DNA of 64,000 nucleotides, taken from Bacteroidota bacterium. GTDB lineage: Bacteria > Bacteroidota > Bacteroidia > Chitinophagales > JADIYW01. A program made the position numbers and the translations under genes. Where the stretch lies: the NCBI GenBank assembly GCA_963169645.1, contig CAUJCO010000013.1:62001-126000 (forward strand). Reading direction: 5' to 3'. Positions 54,289-63,303 of the stretch are shown in pieces (position 1 is the stretch's first letter; each line of letters begins with the position of its first letter). Under the pieces are notes generated by a model. That model was not told where the DNA came from. It did not search any database and was given only the letters and a program-made list of their open reading frames with translations.

Positions 54289-54764
54289 ATGAAAGATTAC
54301 ACTTTTAAAGTTCAATCAACCATCCATTTAAATAGTTCTGATGTTTGGAATATCATCTCTACTATGGAACAAGTAAACAACGAACTTTTCCCTTTTGCAC
54401 GCATGACGTATCCGGTAAACAAAAATCATTTTTGTAATTTAATAGAAGCTTCAAATGAAAAATTATTTACAAGTTGGATTTTACTTTTTGGAATTTTACC
54501 GATAGACATTCACTTTTTAAAATTAGAAAAAATTGAAGAGGGAAAGCATTTTATGAAAACTCTACTTCGATAATAAATAAATATTGGAAACATACAAGAT
54601 TACTTATCGCAGAAAATGAAAATACGATTCTAATAGATGAAGTGTATTTTTCACCTCGTATTCCAATATTAGGAATTATTCTTTTTCCAATTTACAAAAA
54701 AATATTCAGTAATAGACATCGGCAATTATTGCAAATAAATAAAAAAACCGCCAAGAAATCTTGA
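54289..54764 (+). pseudogene. SRPBCC/START-like protein, interrupted by a one-base frameshift
   Basis: The frame opens at ATG 54289 (MKDYTFKVQSTIHLNSSDVW), typical of an SRPBCC-like ligand-binding cavity protein, but stops after 94 codons. In the next frame, from about 54546, the translation goes on as AFYENSTSIINKYWKHTRLL, then AENENTILIDEVYFSPRIP and IFSNRHRQLLQINKK to TGA at 54762. NKYWKHTR, IDEVYFSP and FSNRHRQLL are the family's usual C-terminal features. Adding one A to the AAA at 54543-54545 restores a full-length product of about 158 aa. It is either a recent mutation or a homopolymer sequencing error. Confidence 0.75.
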
Positions 54765-54776
54765 CGGTTTTATATT
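54741..54776. terminator. Terminator shared by the SRPBCC-like gene and aconitase
   Basis: CCGCCAAGA pairs with TCTTGACGG (one mismatch, 54748-54769) around an AA loop, with A-runs to the left and T-runs to the right. It serves both convergent genes, most clearly the leftward aconitase. Confidence 0.7.
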
Positions 54777-54792
54777 ACAATTGGAGCTGTGA

Positions 54793-57060
54793 TTATCCGG
54801 CTACTTGTTGTTTAATTAAGTTCAATGCTGAACCAGCTTTAAACCAACCAATTTGTTGTTCATTGTAAGAATGTGCTACTTCAAAACTATCTGAAGAGCC
54901 ATCTTTATGATGCAATACTATGGTTAAGTTTTTGCCCGGTGCAAATGAAGTTAAACCAACGATATCAATCGTATCTGTTTCTTGTACTTTCTCGTAATCT
55001 TCTTTATTTACGAATGTCAACGCCAACATACCTTGTTTTTTCAAGTTGGTTTCATGGATACGTGCAAAAGATTTTACCACTACTGCACGAACACCTAAGT
55101 GACGTGGTTCCATTGCAGCGTGCTCACGAGAAGAACCTTCGCCGTAGTTTTCATCACCAAACACGATAGAACCTAAACCTGCAGCTTTGTAAGCACGAGC
55201 AGTTGCCGGAACAGCACCGTATTCACCTGATACTTCATTCAATACGTTGTCTGTTTTTTCATTAAATGCATTTACGGCACCAATCAACATATTGTTAGAG
55301 ATATTATCTAAGTGGCCTCTGTAACGCAACCACGGCCCTGCCATTGAAATGTGATCCGTAGTACATTTTCCTTTTGCTTTAATTAACAATTTCAAGCCTG
55401 TTAAGTCTGTGCCTTCCCAAGGTTGGAAGCCTGCTAATAATTGCAAACGTTCTGAATCTGGTTTTACAACTACTTCTACTGAAGAACCATCTTCAGCCGG
55501 AGCTTGATAGCCTGCATCTTCTACAGAGAAACCATTTGGTGGCAATTCAAAACCTGTAGGTTCATCTAATTTTACTTGTTCGCCATTTTCGTTGGTTAAT
55601 GTATCTGTAATTGGGTTGAAATCTAATCTTCCTGCAATTGCCAATGCTGTTACTAATTCCGGAGATCCAACGAATGCATACGTGTTTGGGTTACCATCAG
55701 CACGCTTAGCAAAGTTTCTATTAAAAGAATGAACAATGGTGTTTTTCTCTTGTTTTTCAGCACCTTCACGGCTCCATTGACCGATACAAGGACCGCAAGC
55801 GTTAGCAAAAACATTAGCTCCAATTTCATCAAATAATTTAATGAAACCATCTCTTTCAATCGTATAACGCACTTGCTCCGAACCCGGTGTTATAGTGAAT
55901 TGAGCTTTTGATTTTAAGTTTTTATCTTTTACTTGTTTGGCTAAAGATGCCGCACGAGAAATATCTTCATAAGATGAGTTGGTGCAAGAACCAATTAAAC
56001 CTACTTTTACTTCTAATGGCCAGCCATTTTTCTCTGCCTCTTCTTTCATTTTAGAAATAGGTGTAGCCAAATCCGGTGTGAAAGGTCCGTTCAAGTGTGG
56101 TTCTAATTCAGATAAATTAATTTCGATAACTTGGTCGAAATATTTTTCCGGATTTTCATAACATTCCGGATCTGCATTTAAATACGGTTTAATCGTATCA
56201 GCTAAGGCTGCAACTTCAGCACGACCTGTTCCGGATAAATAACGAGACATAGATTCATCATACCCGAAAGTAGAAGTAGTTGCACCAATTTCGGCACCCA
56301 TGTTGGCGATTGTACCTTTACCTGTACAAGACATTGCGGTAACACCTTCGCCAAAATATTCAACGATAGCACCAGTACCACCTTTTACAGTTAGAATACC
56401 GGCTACTTTTAAAATAACATCTTTAGGAGAAGTCCAGCCACTTAATTTTCCGGTTAATTTTACACCTATTAATTTAGGCCATTTTAATTCCCAAGCCATA
56501 CCAGCCATTACGTCTACTGCATCTGCGCCACCAACACCAATGGCAATCATACCTAAACCACCAGCATTTACGGTGTGTGAGTCGGTACCAATCATCATTC
56601 CGCCCGGAAATGCATAATTTTCTAGTACTACTTGGTGAATAATACCTGCACCCGGTTTCCAGAAACCAACACCGTATTTATTAGATACGGAAGACAAGAA
56701 ATTATACACTTCATTATTGATATTAATAGCTTCTTGCAAATCTTTATCTGCACCAATTTTAGCTTGGATTAAGTGATCCGCATGAACAGTAGAAGGAACT
56801 GCTACTCTTTTACGGCCTGCTTGCATAAATTGCAATAACGCCATTTGAGCAGTCGCATCTTGCATCGCTACACGATCCGGTGCAAAATCTACATACGATT
56901 TTCCACGTTGGAAATCTTCTAAACTCTGCGATTCGTGTAAGTGTGCAAATAAAATTTTTTCTGCTAAAGTTAAAGGTCTATTTAAAAGTGCTTTAGCTTT
57001 ATCCACTTTCGCAGGAAATTCTGCGTAAACCTTTTTAATCATATCCAAATCAAAAATCAT
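54793..57060 (-). CDS. acn: Aconitate hydratase (mitochondrial-type)
   Basis: Iron-sulphur enzyme of the citric acid cycle that isomerises citrate to isocitrate. The 755 residues match the mitochondrial-like aconitase family: [28 protein letters not shown], and the three Fe-S cysteines at about 359 ([12 protein letters not shown]), 422 and 425 ([13 protein letters not shown]). The C-terminal swivel domain has [19 protein letters not shown] with active-site Ser/Arg. A TACCTTTG box (57107-57114) lies upstream. Confidence 0.97.
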   Translation of the reverse strand: MIFDLDMIKKVYAEFPAKVDKAKALLNRPLTLAEKILFAHLHESQSLEDFQRGKSYVDFAPDRVAMQDATAQMALLQFMQAGRKRVAVPSTVHADHLIQAKIGADKDLQEAININNEVYNFLSSVSNKYGVGFWKPGAGIIHQVVLENYAFPGGMMIGTDSHTVNAGGLGMIAIGVGGADAVDVMAGMAWELKWPKLIGVKLTGKLSGWTSPKDVILKVAGILTVKGGTGAIVEYFGEGVTAMSCTGKGTIANMGAEIGATTSTFGYDESMSRYLSGTGRAEVAALADTIKPYLNADPECYENPEKYFDQVIEINLSELEPHLNGPFTPDLATPISKMKEEAEKNGWPLEVKVGLIGSCTNSSYEDISRAASLAKQVKDKNLKSKAQFTITPGSEQVRYTIERDGFIKLFDEIGANVFANACGPCIGQWSREGAEKQEKNTIVHSFNRNFAKRADGNPNTYAFVGSPELVTALAIAGRLDFNPITDTLTNENGEQVKLDEPTGFELPPNGFSVEDAGYQAPAEDGSSVEVVVKPDSERLQLLAGFQPWEGTDLTGLKLLIKAKGKCTTDHISMAGPWLRYRGHLDNISNNMLIGAVNAFNEKTDNVLNEVSGEYGAVPATARAYKAAGLGSIVFGDENYGEGSSREHAAMEPRHLGVRAVVVKSFARIHETNLKKQGMLALTFVNKEDYEKVQETDTIDIVGLTSFAPGKNLTIVLHHKDGSSDSFEVAHSYNEQQIGWFKAGSALNLIKQQVAG

Positions 57061-57106
57061 GGTATTGGAGTTTTAAAAATTAGAAAATAAGAATTGAAAT
57101 CGGGTG

Positions 57107-57114
57107 CAAAGGTA
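57107..57114 (-). promoter_or_regulatory. Promoter -7 box for aconitase
   Basis: On the minus strand TACCTTTG followed by CACCC, a match to TAnnTTTG, 46 bases before the start codon. The DUF2795 gene has the same extended box. The -33 element is weak. Confidence 0.5.
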
Positions 57115-57201
57115 CGACATTCTGAAGAAAACTTCATAAATGATGCCATAAATTCATCAAAAAATACATTTTATTAAATTATTTAATCTTAATTTAGAAA
57201 G

Positions 57202-57645
57202 ATGCCAACATTTTCGTCCTATACATCCATTCAAAAAGCGGTGGAACTATTTAACAAACAAGCTTACAACGTTGGATTGGATTTTAAAGTTTATACCATA
57301 GAACCATCTTGTTTGTATGTACAAGCAAGTTTTGATTTTAGCTATTATATCAATGTCGATTTGGAGTTTAGAGAGGTATTCTATACTAATATTCCAAAAG
57401 ATGCCGCATGGCCGGATGCTTGGTATGCCGATCAACTTTTTTTATTGACAGAAGATGAACTGGAAGATATAATACAATTTAAAGAAATTGAAATACCGGA
57501 AGGAAAAACAGTTTTTGGATTAGTATTAAATATTATTGGAAAAGAAAATTACTTTATCAACGGAACCATCATCTGCACAGAATTCTATATTAATTGGAGA
57601 CATCCCAACCATAATCCACTATATAATTTTCCGGAGAACGACTAA
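57202..57645 (+). CDS. Hypothetical protein, 147 aa
   Basis: A soluble 147-residue alpha/beta protein of unrecognised family, with no signal peptide or membrane helix. An N-terminal helix (SIQKAVELFNKQAYNVGL) precedes aromatic-rich strands (CLYVQASFDFSYYINVDLEF, VFYTNI), a WPDAWYADQLFLL segment and a conserved-looking C-terminus with NYFINGTIICTEFYINWRHP. It is divergent from aconitase and about 140 bases ahead of the Cys-rich lipoprotein gene. A stand-alone gene; no function can be given. Confidence 0.6.
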   Translation: MPTFSSYTSIQKAVELFNKQAYNVGLDFKVYTIEPSCLYVQASFDFSYYINVDLEFREVFYTNIPKDAAWPDAWYADQLFLLTEDELEDIIQFKEIEIPEGKTVFGLVLNIIGKENYFINGTIICTEFYINWRHPNHNPLYNFPEND

Positions 57646-57787
57646 ATTCGATGAACCCATCTACTAAAATCGATTTCTTGCAATGGATTAAATAACAAAA
57701 GTCAAGAAATTTTTAACTGTTATAATTAACTAAAATAAGTAGCTATATTTAGTTACATAAATAAATACTAACCAAATAAAATTCTTT

Positions 57788-58456
57788 ATGAAAAAAACAT
57801 TTTTATCCGTAATTGCTATTGTTCTTGTAGCATGTTTATCATTTGTATCGTGTCAAAAAACCACTGAACTTACAGGCTCACCGGCTTCATTAGAACAAAA
57901 ATTAGCCAAAGACCAAGTGCTTACAGATGCGATAAATGCTGCTAAAGATTTGTACCTAAAAACATCTGGCGGAACATTAAACGATGCTAACAGCCTAACA
58001 GAATTACAAGCCATTATAGCTAAAGTAAACAATAAAACAGCTACGTCTGCTGATTTGACAAAAGCTGCAACTATATTAGGTATGCCGTATGAATCGTTCA
58101 TCAAAGAAATCCAAGAATTTGGGGTTGCATTAGGTAAAGTAAATGAAAAATATCCGGAATTATCAAAAATGAATAGCTCCGATTTACAAGCTACTTTCAC
58201 AAAAGCCATCGAATTAAATCCTGAATTAAAAAATTCATTAGGTGCTGATGCCATTGTAAACGGTAAAGTAATGGCTTGCCCGTTGAGAGATATCTGTAAC
58301 TTAGCAGTTACCTTAACAAAAATGTTTGCCGGTGATGCAATTTGTGCTGCAATCAATGTAACAACGATTCCGGTAGTAGGCGGACTTTTATGTTCCTTAG
58401 TTTTAAACTTAGGTGCCGGCTTATTAACAGGCATTTGTAACGCATTACCATGCTAA
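57788..58456 (+). CDS. Lipoprotein with a cysteine-rich hydrophobic C-terminal tail
   Basis: A 222-residue lipoprotein. The signal MKKTFLSVIAIVLVACLSFV is followed by a lipobox Cys22. Residues about 33-155 are helical and mostly polar (EQKLAKDQVLTDAINAAKDL and DLTKAATILGMPYESFIKEI). The last 60 residues change character: hydrophobic, Gly/Ala-rich, with six cysteines at 164, 170, 186, 202, 217 and 222 (CPLRDICNL, AICAAINVTTIPVVGGLLC, LLTGICNALPC). No family is recognised. The tail could form a disulphide-bonded or membrane-inserting peptide-like domain. It has its own terminator and is followed by a MacB-like permease gene. Confidence 0.7.
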   Translation: MKKTFLSVIAIVLVACLSFVSCQKTTELTGSPASLEQKLAKDQVLTDAINAAKDLYLKTSGGTLNDANSLTELQAIIAKVNNKTATSADLTKAATILGMPYESFIKEIQEFGVALGKVNEKYPELSKMNSSDLQATFTKAIELNPELKNSLGADAIVNGKVMACPLRDICNLAVTLTKMFAGDAICAAINVTTIPVVGGLLCSLVLNLGAGLLTGICNALPC

Positions 58457-58477
58457 AAAATTCAATTTAGTATTATA

Positions 58478-58503
58478 AAAACCATCCTTCGGGATGGTTT
58501 TTT
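58478..58503 (+). terminator. Intrinsic terminator after the Cys-rich lipoprotein
   Basis: AAACCATCC/GGATGGTTT, a perfect 9-bp stem closed by a TTCG tetraloop and followed by a T-run. Confidence 0.9.
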
Positions 58504-58564
58504 CATTTGTAATATTTTGTAAATATTTTCTACCTATATAAACAACTTCCTTTATCTTTAAACG

Positions 58565-59800
58565 GTGAATTTTTTAGAAATACTCACATTGTCATTTCGT
58601 TCAGTTCGGGCAAATATTATCCGAACGGTTATCACGTGTTGCATCATCGGTTTTGGAATAATGGCATTGGTTGGCATTCTTACTTCTGTAGATGGTTTAA
58701 AAGGTTATTTATCTGAAAGCTTTAGCAGCATGGGTGCCGGCACATTTAAAATACGCAATAAAAATCTAGGGTTTAGCTTGGATGCGGATGAGGATGTTGC
58801 ACAAAAAGTATATAGAAGTATTTCTTATTTCGAGGCGGTTCAATTTAAAAATAAAATCAACAATCAATATCCAACTTCATTGCAATATATAGGTGGGCAA
58901 GGTTCTATCGTAAAAAGTGGAACTACCAAAACCAATCCCAATATTCTTGTTTTAGGTTCGGATGAAAATTACTTACAAAATGAGAGCTATACCCTTTTAC
59001 AAGGTCGGAATTTCAATGAAACAGATATGAAATTTGGCTCCAATGTGGTTATTTTGGGTTACACGGTAGCTAAAAAATTATTCGGCAAATCATACGCCAT
59101 TGAAGGACGAATAGTGCATATCGACAATGTCAAATTTAATGTCATTGGTGTATTAAATGAGAAAGGCTCCAGCTTTATAACAACCGATAATATTGTGGTG
59201 ATACCGCTTACCAAAGCTAGGCAACTATATGCACAAAGCAATCCTTCGTATGTCATTAGTGTAAAAGGTGATAATCCGGAAAATTTACAACCGGCTGTAG
59301 ACGCTGCAACTTTAGCGATGCGCAATGTACGAAAACTTCGTCCGGGTGAAGAAATAAATTTTGACATTTTAAAAAGCGACAGTATTTCCGGAATGTTTGT
59401 AGAGAAAATGAGCTATGCAACAATGGCAGGTTTCGTCATTGGCATCATTACACTCATGGGTGCTGCAATTGGATTGATGAATATTATGTTGGTAAGTGTT
59501 ACAGAACGTACTAAAGAAATTGGCACATTAAAAGCAATTGGAGCCAGCAACAAAACGATTCGTTTACAATTTTTATTAGAGGCAATCGTTATTTGCCAAT
59601 TAGGTGGATTGCTGGGCATTTTATTAGGTATCATTGCCGGCAACGCCGTTTCTTTATCTGTAGGTGGCACTTTTATTATACCTTGGATTTGGATGTTGGT
59701 TGGTATTAGTTTTTGTTTTATTGTTGGATTAATTTCCGGCATTTATCCGGCATTTAAAGCATCACAACTTGATCCAATTGAAGCCTTGCGATATGAATGA
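58565..59800 (+). CDS. ABC transporter permease, MacB/FtsX type
   Basis: A 411-residue permease. One N-terminal helix (about 18-40), a large periplasmic MacB-type domain (about 45-275), and three C-terminal helices in the FtsX domain (GFVIGIITLMGAAIGLMNIML, then TERTKEIGTLKAIGASNKTIRLQFLLEA). The start is a GTG at 58565, chosen because MNFLEILTLSFRSVRANIIR is the conserved family opening and no in-frame ATG gives it. No ATPase gene adjoins. Family members export peptides, lipoproteins or siderophores, or signal mechanically across the membrane. Confidence 0.9.
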   Translation: MNFLEILTLSFRSVRANIIRTVITCCIIGFGIMALVGILTSVDGLKGYLSESFSSMGAGTFKIRNKNLGFSLDADEDVAQKVYRSISYFEAVQFKNKINNQYPTSLQYIGGQGSIVKSGTTKTNPNILVLGSDENYLQNESYTLLQGRNFNETDMKFGSNVVILGYTVAKKLFGKSYAIEGRIVHIDNVKFNVIGVLNEKGSSFITTDNIVVIPLTKARQLYAQSNPSYVISVKGDNPENLQPAVDAATLAMRNVRKLRPGEEINFDILKSDSISGMFVEKMSYATMAGFVIGIITLMGAAIGLMNIMLVSVTERTKEIGTLKAIGASNKTIRLQFLLEAIVICQLGGLLGILLGIIAGNAVSLSVGGTFIIPWIWMLVGISFCFIVGLISGIYPAFKASQLDPIEALRYE

Positions 59801-59850
59801 TGTCCATTATACAATATCTTTTATTTTAAAAAAAACGTGAATGGCATAAA

Positions 59851-59882
59851 AAAAACGCTGAATAAAATTCAGCGTTTTTTTA
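59851..59882. terminator. Bidirectional terminator between the permease and rplI
   Basis: A 10-bp or longer perfect stem AACGCTGAAT/ATTCAGCGTT with an AAA loop, A-run to the left and T-run to the right. It ends the permease rightward and the rpsF-rpsR-rplI operon leftward. Confidence 0.9.
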
Positions 59883-59904
59883 TTGTTGTAAGAATTAGTT
59901 TTGC

Positions 59905-60351
59905 TTATTCGGCAACTACTTCAAATTCAATCTCTGTAGATACTTCTTTGTACAAGTTTACATTTGCTTTATACGTTCCTACTTCTTTTACTTCACCGAT
60001 GATATGTACTTTTTTTCTATCAACTTGTAAGTCGAATTGGTTTTTTAAAGCTTCTGCAACTTGAATATTGGTAACACTACCAAATAGCTTTCCGGTAGTA
60101 CCGGCTTTTGCACCTACAATTACTTTCGAAGCTTTTAATTTTTCTGCCAAAGCCTTGAAGTCTTCAATCAACTTCGCAATTTTTGCAGATTGTTGTTTTT
60201 TAATTTCTTCGTTGTGTTTTTTATTAGATGCATTTGCTATTTGAGCAAATCCTTGAGGAATTAGGTAATTACGACCGTAGCCTGGTTTCACATTTACTAC
60301 ATCGAATTTAGTGCCTAAGTTTTCTATATCTTTTAATAAAATTACTTCCAT
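59905..60351 (-). CDS. rplI: 50S ribosomal protein L9
   Basis: 148-residue large-subunit protein at the base of the L1 stalk. MEVILLKDIENLGTKFDVVNV and the rRNA-binding GYGRNYLIPQGFAQIA are the classic N-terminal domain, joined by a long helix to the C-terminal domain (GKLFGSVTNIQVAEALKNQ). It is the last gene of the leftward operon rpsF-rpsR-rplI, 7 bases after rpsR. Confidence 0.98.
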   Translation of the reverse strand: MEVILLKDIENLGTKFDVVNVKPGYGRNYLIPQGFAQIANASNKKHNEEIKKQQSAKIAKLIEDFKALAEKLKASKVIVGAKAGTTGKLFGSVTNIQVAEALKNQFDLQVDRKKVHIIGEVKEVGTYKANVNLYKEVSTEIEFEVVAE

Positions 60352-60358
60352 GATTTTC

Positions 60359-60625
60359 TTATTTTAAAAGGTCAGTAACATAAGGCAATATTGCCACGTG
60401 ACGTGCTTTTTTCACTGCTTGTGAAATTTTACGTTGATATTTCAATGAGTTTCCTGTAATACGGCGAGGCAATAATTTACCTTGATCGTTCACAAATTTC
60501 AACAAGAATTGTGGATCCTTGTAGTCGATGTATTTGATACCACTTTTTTTGAATCGGCAGTATTTTTTCTTGTTTGAACCAATCTTAGGTGCATTCAAAA
60601 ATTTAATTTCGTCTTGTGTTGCCAT
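60359..60625 (-). CDS. rpsR: 30S ribosomal protein S18
   Basis: 88-residue small-subunit protein that binds with S6. I chose the ATG at 60625 (MATQDEIKFLNAPKIGSNKKKY); an upstream in-frame start at 60655 falls within rpsF. A purine-rich GGAGGTT site lies inside the rpsF 3' end, an unusually good Shine-Dalgarno for this phylum. YIDYKDPQFLLKFVNDQGK and RRITGNSLKYQRKISQAVKK are the conserved core. The stop of rpsF and this start are one base apart. Confidence 0.97.
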   Translation of the reverse strand: MATQDEIKFLNAPKIGSNKKKYCRFKKSGIKYIDYKDPQFLLKFVNDQGKLLPRRITGNSLKYQRKISQAVKKARHVAILPYVTDLLK

Positions 60626-60626
60626 T

Positions 60627-60980
60627 TTAAACCTCCGCTTTTTTAGATTTACCACTTAATTTGTTTCTGCGTTGCTCCGCATACGCGATTGCATGTTTGT
60701 CTAAACGTGTTGTCAAGAAACGCATGATGTTTTCATCGCGTTTAAATTCAACCTCAAACTTGCGGATAAATTGAGGATCTACCTCAAATTGTAACAAGGT
60801 ATAAAAACCTGTTGTTTTCTTTTGGATTGGATAAGCCAATTGCTTGATGCCCCAATCTTCTTTGTGAACCACATTTCCGCCAGCTTTTTCTATTAGCTCC
60901 GCGTACTTTTTTACGGTTCTTGTGTACTCATCGTTACTGAGCACCGGCGTTGTAATAAAAACCGTTTCGTAATTGTTCAT
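60627..60980 (-). CDS. rpsF: 30S ribosomal protein S6
   Basis: 117-residue ferredoxin-like small-subunit protein and first gene of the leftward operon rpsF-rpsR-rplI. NNYETVFITTPVLSNDEY, VVHKEDWGIKQLAYPIQKKT and YTLLQFEVDPQFIRKFEVEF are typical. The C-terminus is short and basic. An inverted repeat and a -7-like box sit just upstream (61001-61027), possibly for autoregulation by S6:S18. Confidence 0.97.
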   Translation of the reverse strand: MNNYETVFITTPVLSNDEYTRTVKKYAELIEKAGGNVVHKEDWGIKQLAYPIQKKTTGFYTLLQFEVDPQFIRKFEVEFKRDENIMRFLTTRLDKHAIAYAEQRRNKLSGKSKKAEV

Positions 60981-61000
60981 AATAGGATTAATTTAATAAT

Positions 61001-61027
61001 TCCGAAAAATTTCGGACTGCAAAAATA
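61001..61027 (-). promoter_or_regulatory. Leader hairpin and -7 box of the rpsF operon
   Basis: On the minus strand TATTTTTG (61020-61027), a -7 match, is followed by an inverted repeat TCCGAAA/TTTCGGA (61001-61016) at about the transcript start. The operon start codon is 21 bases further. The hairpin may be a regulator or S6:S18 site; the known S6:S18 leader motif is usually longer. Confidence 0.35.
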
Positions 61028-61260
61028 CAATTTTATTTGATAAATCGAAAATGAAACGATTTGAAAATGAAGGTTTAATGTTAAATTTTGGTGATTTTGA
61101 ACTTTAGTTATGTGGAATTTTATGATTTTTACCGATTTCGAAGTCAGCGTCTAGAATTCATTCTGTATTTATTTAATTACTCGACAAATGTTGTTACATC
61201 GAAATTCATATCGAAGAACTGGTAAAATCTAAATTCTGAAATCGAAAAATCAAAGTTCAA

Positions 61261-61695
61261 CTAAATCTTTTCTACTCGTTTCTGATGGCGACCTCCTTCA
61301 AAATCAGTAGTCAGGAAAGTGTGTACCATTTCTTGTGCTTCATCAATGGTAACAAAACGTGCCGGCAAGCAAATCATGTTAGCATTGTTGTGTTGGCGAG
61401 CTAAAACGGCAATTTCGTTTTGCCAACATAAAGCAGCTCGAATTTGTTGGTGTTTATTGGCTGTAATGGCCACACCATTTGCTGAACCACAAATTAATAT
61501 CCCAAAATCAACCGTAGCATTTTCTATTTCTTTTGCGGCTGCATGTGCATAATCCGGATAATCACAACTATCTGTTGAATGCGTACCCACATCTATTACT
61601 TCTACTTTATTTTTTTCTAAATATTGTTTGATAACTGTTTTGTATTCAACACCGGCATGATCAGAGCCAATTACTATTTTACTTGGAAAATTCAT
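61261..61695 (-). CDS. rpiB: Ribose-5-phosphate isomerase B
   Basis: Interconverts ribulose-5-P and ribose-5-P in the pentose phosphate pathway. The 144 residues show KIVIGSDHAGVEYK (residues 7-20), DVGTHSTDSCDYPDYA, GILICGSANGVAITANK with catalytic Cys69, and LARQHNNANMICLPAR, all RpiB/LacAB-family features. The stretch at 60981-61260 downstream (between it and rpsF) holds no gene. Confidence 0.96.
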   Translation of the reverse strand: MNFPSKIVIGSDHAGVEYKTVIKQYLEKNKVEVIDVGTHSTDSCDYPDYAHAAAKEIENATVDFGILICGSANGVAITANKHQQIRAALCWQNEIAVLARQHNNANMICLPARFVTIDEAQEMVHTFLTTDFEGGRHQKRVEKI

Positions 61696-61900
61696 ACTAC
61701 AAAAATAATTGATTTCAACTTATTCACTATTACTATAATATCAACCTAACTAAAAATATCATTCAGACTATAACTTATTGAAATAAAGCTTCAGATTAAA
61801 ACATCAAAAATTCAATTTAAAAAATCCGTAAGTAAATGCTTATTTTTATCACCTAAATAGCGCTGCTATTCATCATTCAATTTATTAAAAATAACTTTTG

Positions 61901-63121
61901 ATGGCTAAAAACGAATCTCCTTTAAAGAAAACTTGGATACGATTATTAAAAAACAAGCCGGCTATTATCAGTTTGGTTATTATTTGCATAGCGGTGGTTT
62001 TGGCTATTATAGGTCCAAGCATTGCTCCTGATAAAACTCCGGATGCTGACGATCAAGTATTGCAATTAGCCAATATGAATCCGGGATTTACAACAAAGAT
62101 GTTGCTTGTACAAAAAAATAGAGAAGAAAATCCAACCTCTTTTTTAAAACGTGTTTTTACGGGCAAAGACAATCCAAACGAAATGTTACCAATTGTATCT
62201 TATTCGTTTGATTCAACTAATATTATTTTACAAACCTATGAAGGCGAAGGAAGAGGTTCCTTACAAAAATCAATACCTATAGTGGATGTTTGCGAAGCCT
62301 TATCTATTACTCAACCGGAAATTCAATACCAAGGCAAGCAAGCTACTTTTACTGATTTTAAAGAACAAAAGTATAGCATTGACATTGAAAAATTAAAAAA
62401 GGAAATTGCGAATGAGCGAGTTATTAATAAAACATATCATTTAGGAACGGATGGTTATGGTCGCGATATTTTAAGCCGTTTATTATTTGGTGTTCGAGTA
62501 TCACTATCGGTTGGCTTAGTGGCCGTTTTAATTTCGTTAACCATCGGCATTTTTATGGGCAGCATAGCCGGCTTTTATAGAGGCACCGTTGACAATGTTA
62601 TTATGTGGTTCATTAATGTAATATGGGCAATCCCAACAATTCTGTTAGCCATGGCTATCCGATTTGCTATTGGTGATAAAATTCCATCCTTCTTAGCCAT
62701 CTTTATCGCGGTGGGCTTGTCTATGTGGGTAGAAGTGGCTCGTATAGTACGCGGACAAGTAATGTCAGTACGGGAAATGGAATACGTTCAAGCAGCTCGT
62801 GGGCTTGGATATCAAAATGGCAGAATTATCCTCAAACATATTTTACCTAATATCATCGGGCCTATTATGGTTGTTGCCGCCTCTGATTTTGCATCTGCAA
62901 TACTAATTGAGGCCGGCTTATCATTTGTTGGCATCGGTGTAAAACCACCAACACCAAGTTGGGGAACCATGTTAAACGACCATAGGGCGTATCTTTTAAC
63001 TCCGGATAAAGCATTTTTGGCATTAGCACCCGGAATTTGCATTATGGTCATGGTATTGACATTCAACCTATTAGGAAACGGGCTGCGCGATGCTTTTGAT
63101 GTAAAAGGGCAAACGCAATAG
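61901..63121 (+). CDS. ABC transporter permease, DppC/OppC type
   Basis: A 406-residue inner-membrane permease of the peptide/nickel family. ATG at 61901 is preferred over an in-frame TTG three bases earlier. An N-terminal helix (AIISLVIICIAVVLAIIG) is followed by an insertion of about 125 residues before LGTDGYGRDILSRLLFGVR; such a long periplasmic insert is common in Bacteroidota DppC proteins. The EAA-type loop is EYVQAARGLGYQNGRIILKHILPN, and GLSFVGIGVKPPTPSWGTML is typical. Partner DppB, ATPases and binding protein are not visible here, so the system is encoded elsewhere. Confidence 0.93.
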   Translation: MAKNESPLKKTWIRLLKNKPAIISLVIICIAVVLAIIGPSIAPDKTPDADDQVLQLANMNPGFTTKMLLVQKNREENPTSFLKRVFTGKDNPNEMLPIVSYSFDSTNIILQTYEGEGRGSLQKSIPIVDVCEALSITQPEIQYQGKQATFTDFKEQKYSIDIEKLKKEIANERVINKTYHLGTDGYGRDILSRLLFGVRVSLSVGLVAVLISLTIGIFMGSIAGFYRGTVDNVIMWFINVIWAIPTILLAMAIRFAIGDKIPSFLAIFIAVGLSMWVEVARIVRGQVMSVREMEYVQAARGLGYQNGRIILKHILPNIIGPIMVVAASDFASAILIEAGLSFVGIGVKPPTPSWGTMLNDHRAYLLTPDKAFLALAPGICIMVMVLTFNLLGNGLRDAFDVKGQTQ

Positions 63122-63239
63122 TTTATAAGTATTAATTATCAACCACTTACACTATTTCCATATTAAATCTTTACTTTATATGGAATTTATATCGAAGGTT
63201 AATAAAAGATTGAACTAAAGTTGTAATTTTGTTGTTCCT

Positions 63240-63270
63240 TTTGTGAAATAGAAAGTTATACCTACTTTTG
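63240..63270 (+). promoter_or_regulatory. Promoter of psd
   Basis: TTTG at 63240-63243, 19 bases, then TACTTTTG at 63263-63270: a full match to the Bacteroidota primary-sigma consensus TTTG-N17-20-TAnnTTTG. Transcription would start near 63276, 28 bases before the start codon. The 182 bases between the permease and psd hold nothing else clear. Confidence 0.7.
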
Positions 63271-63303
63271 GTGAGCATAATTGCCAATAAAATTAGAAAC
63301 TGA

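Noticed and set aside
57853-58434. 193-aa antisense ORF opposite the Cys-rich lipoprotein
   Set aside because: The plus-strand gene has a signal peptide, lipobox, correct terminator and typical codon use; the antisense frame has none.
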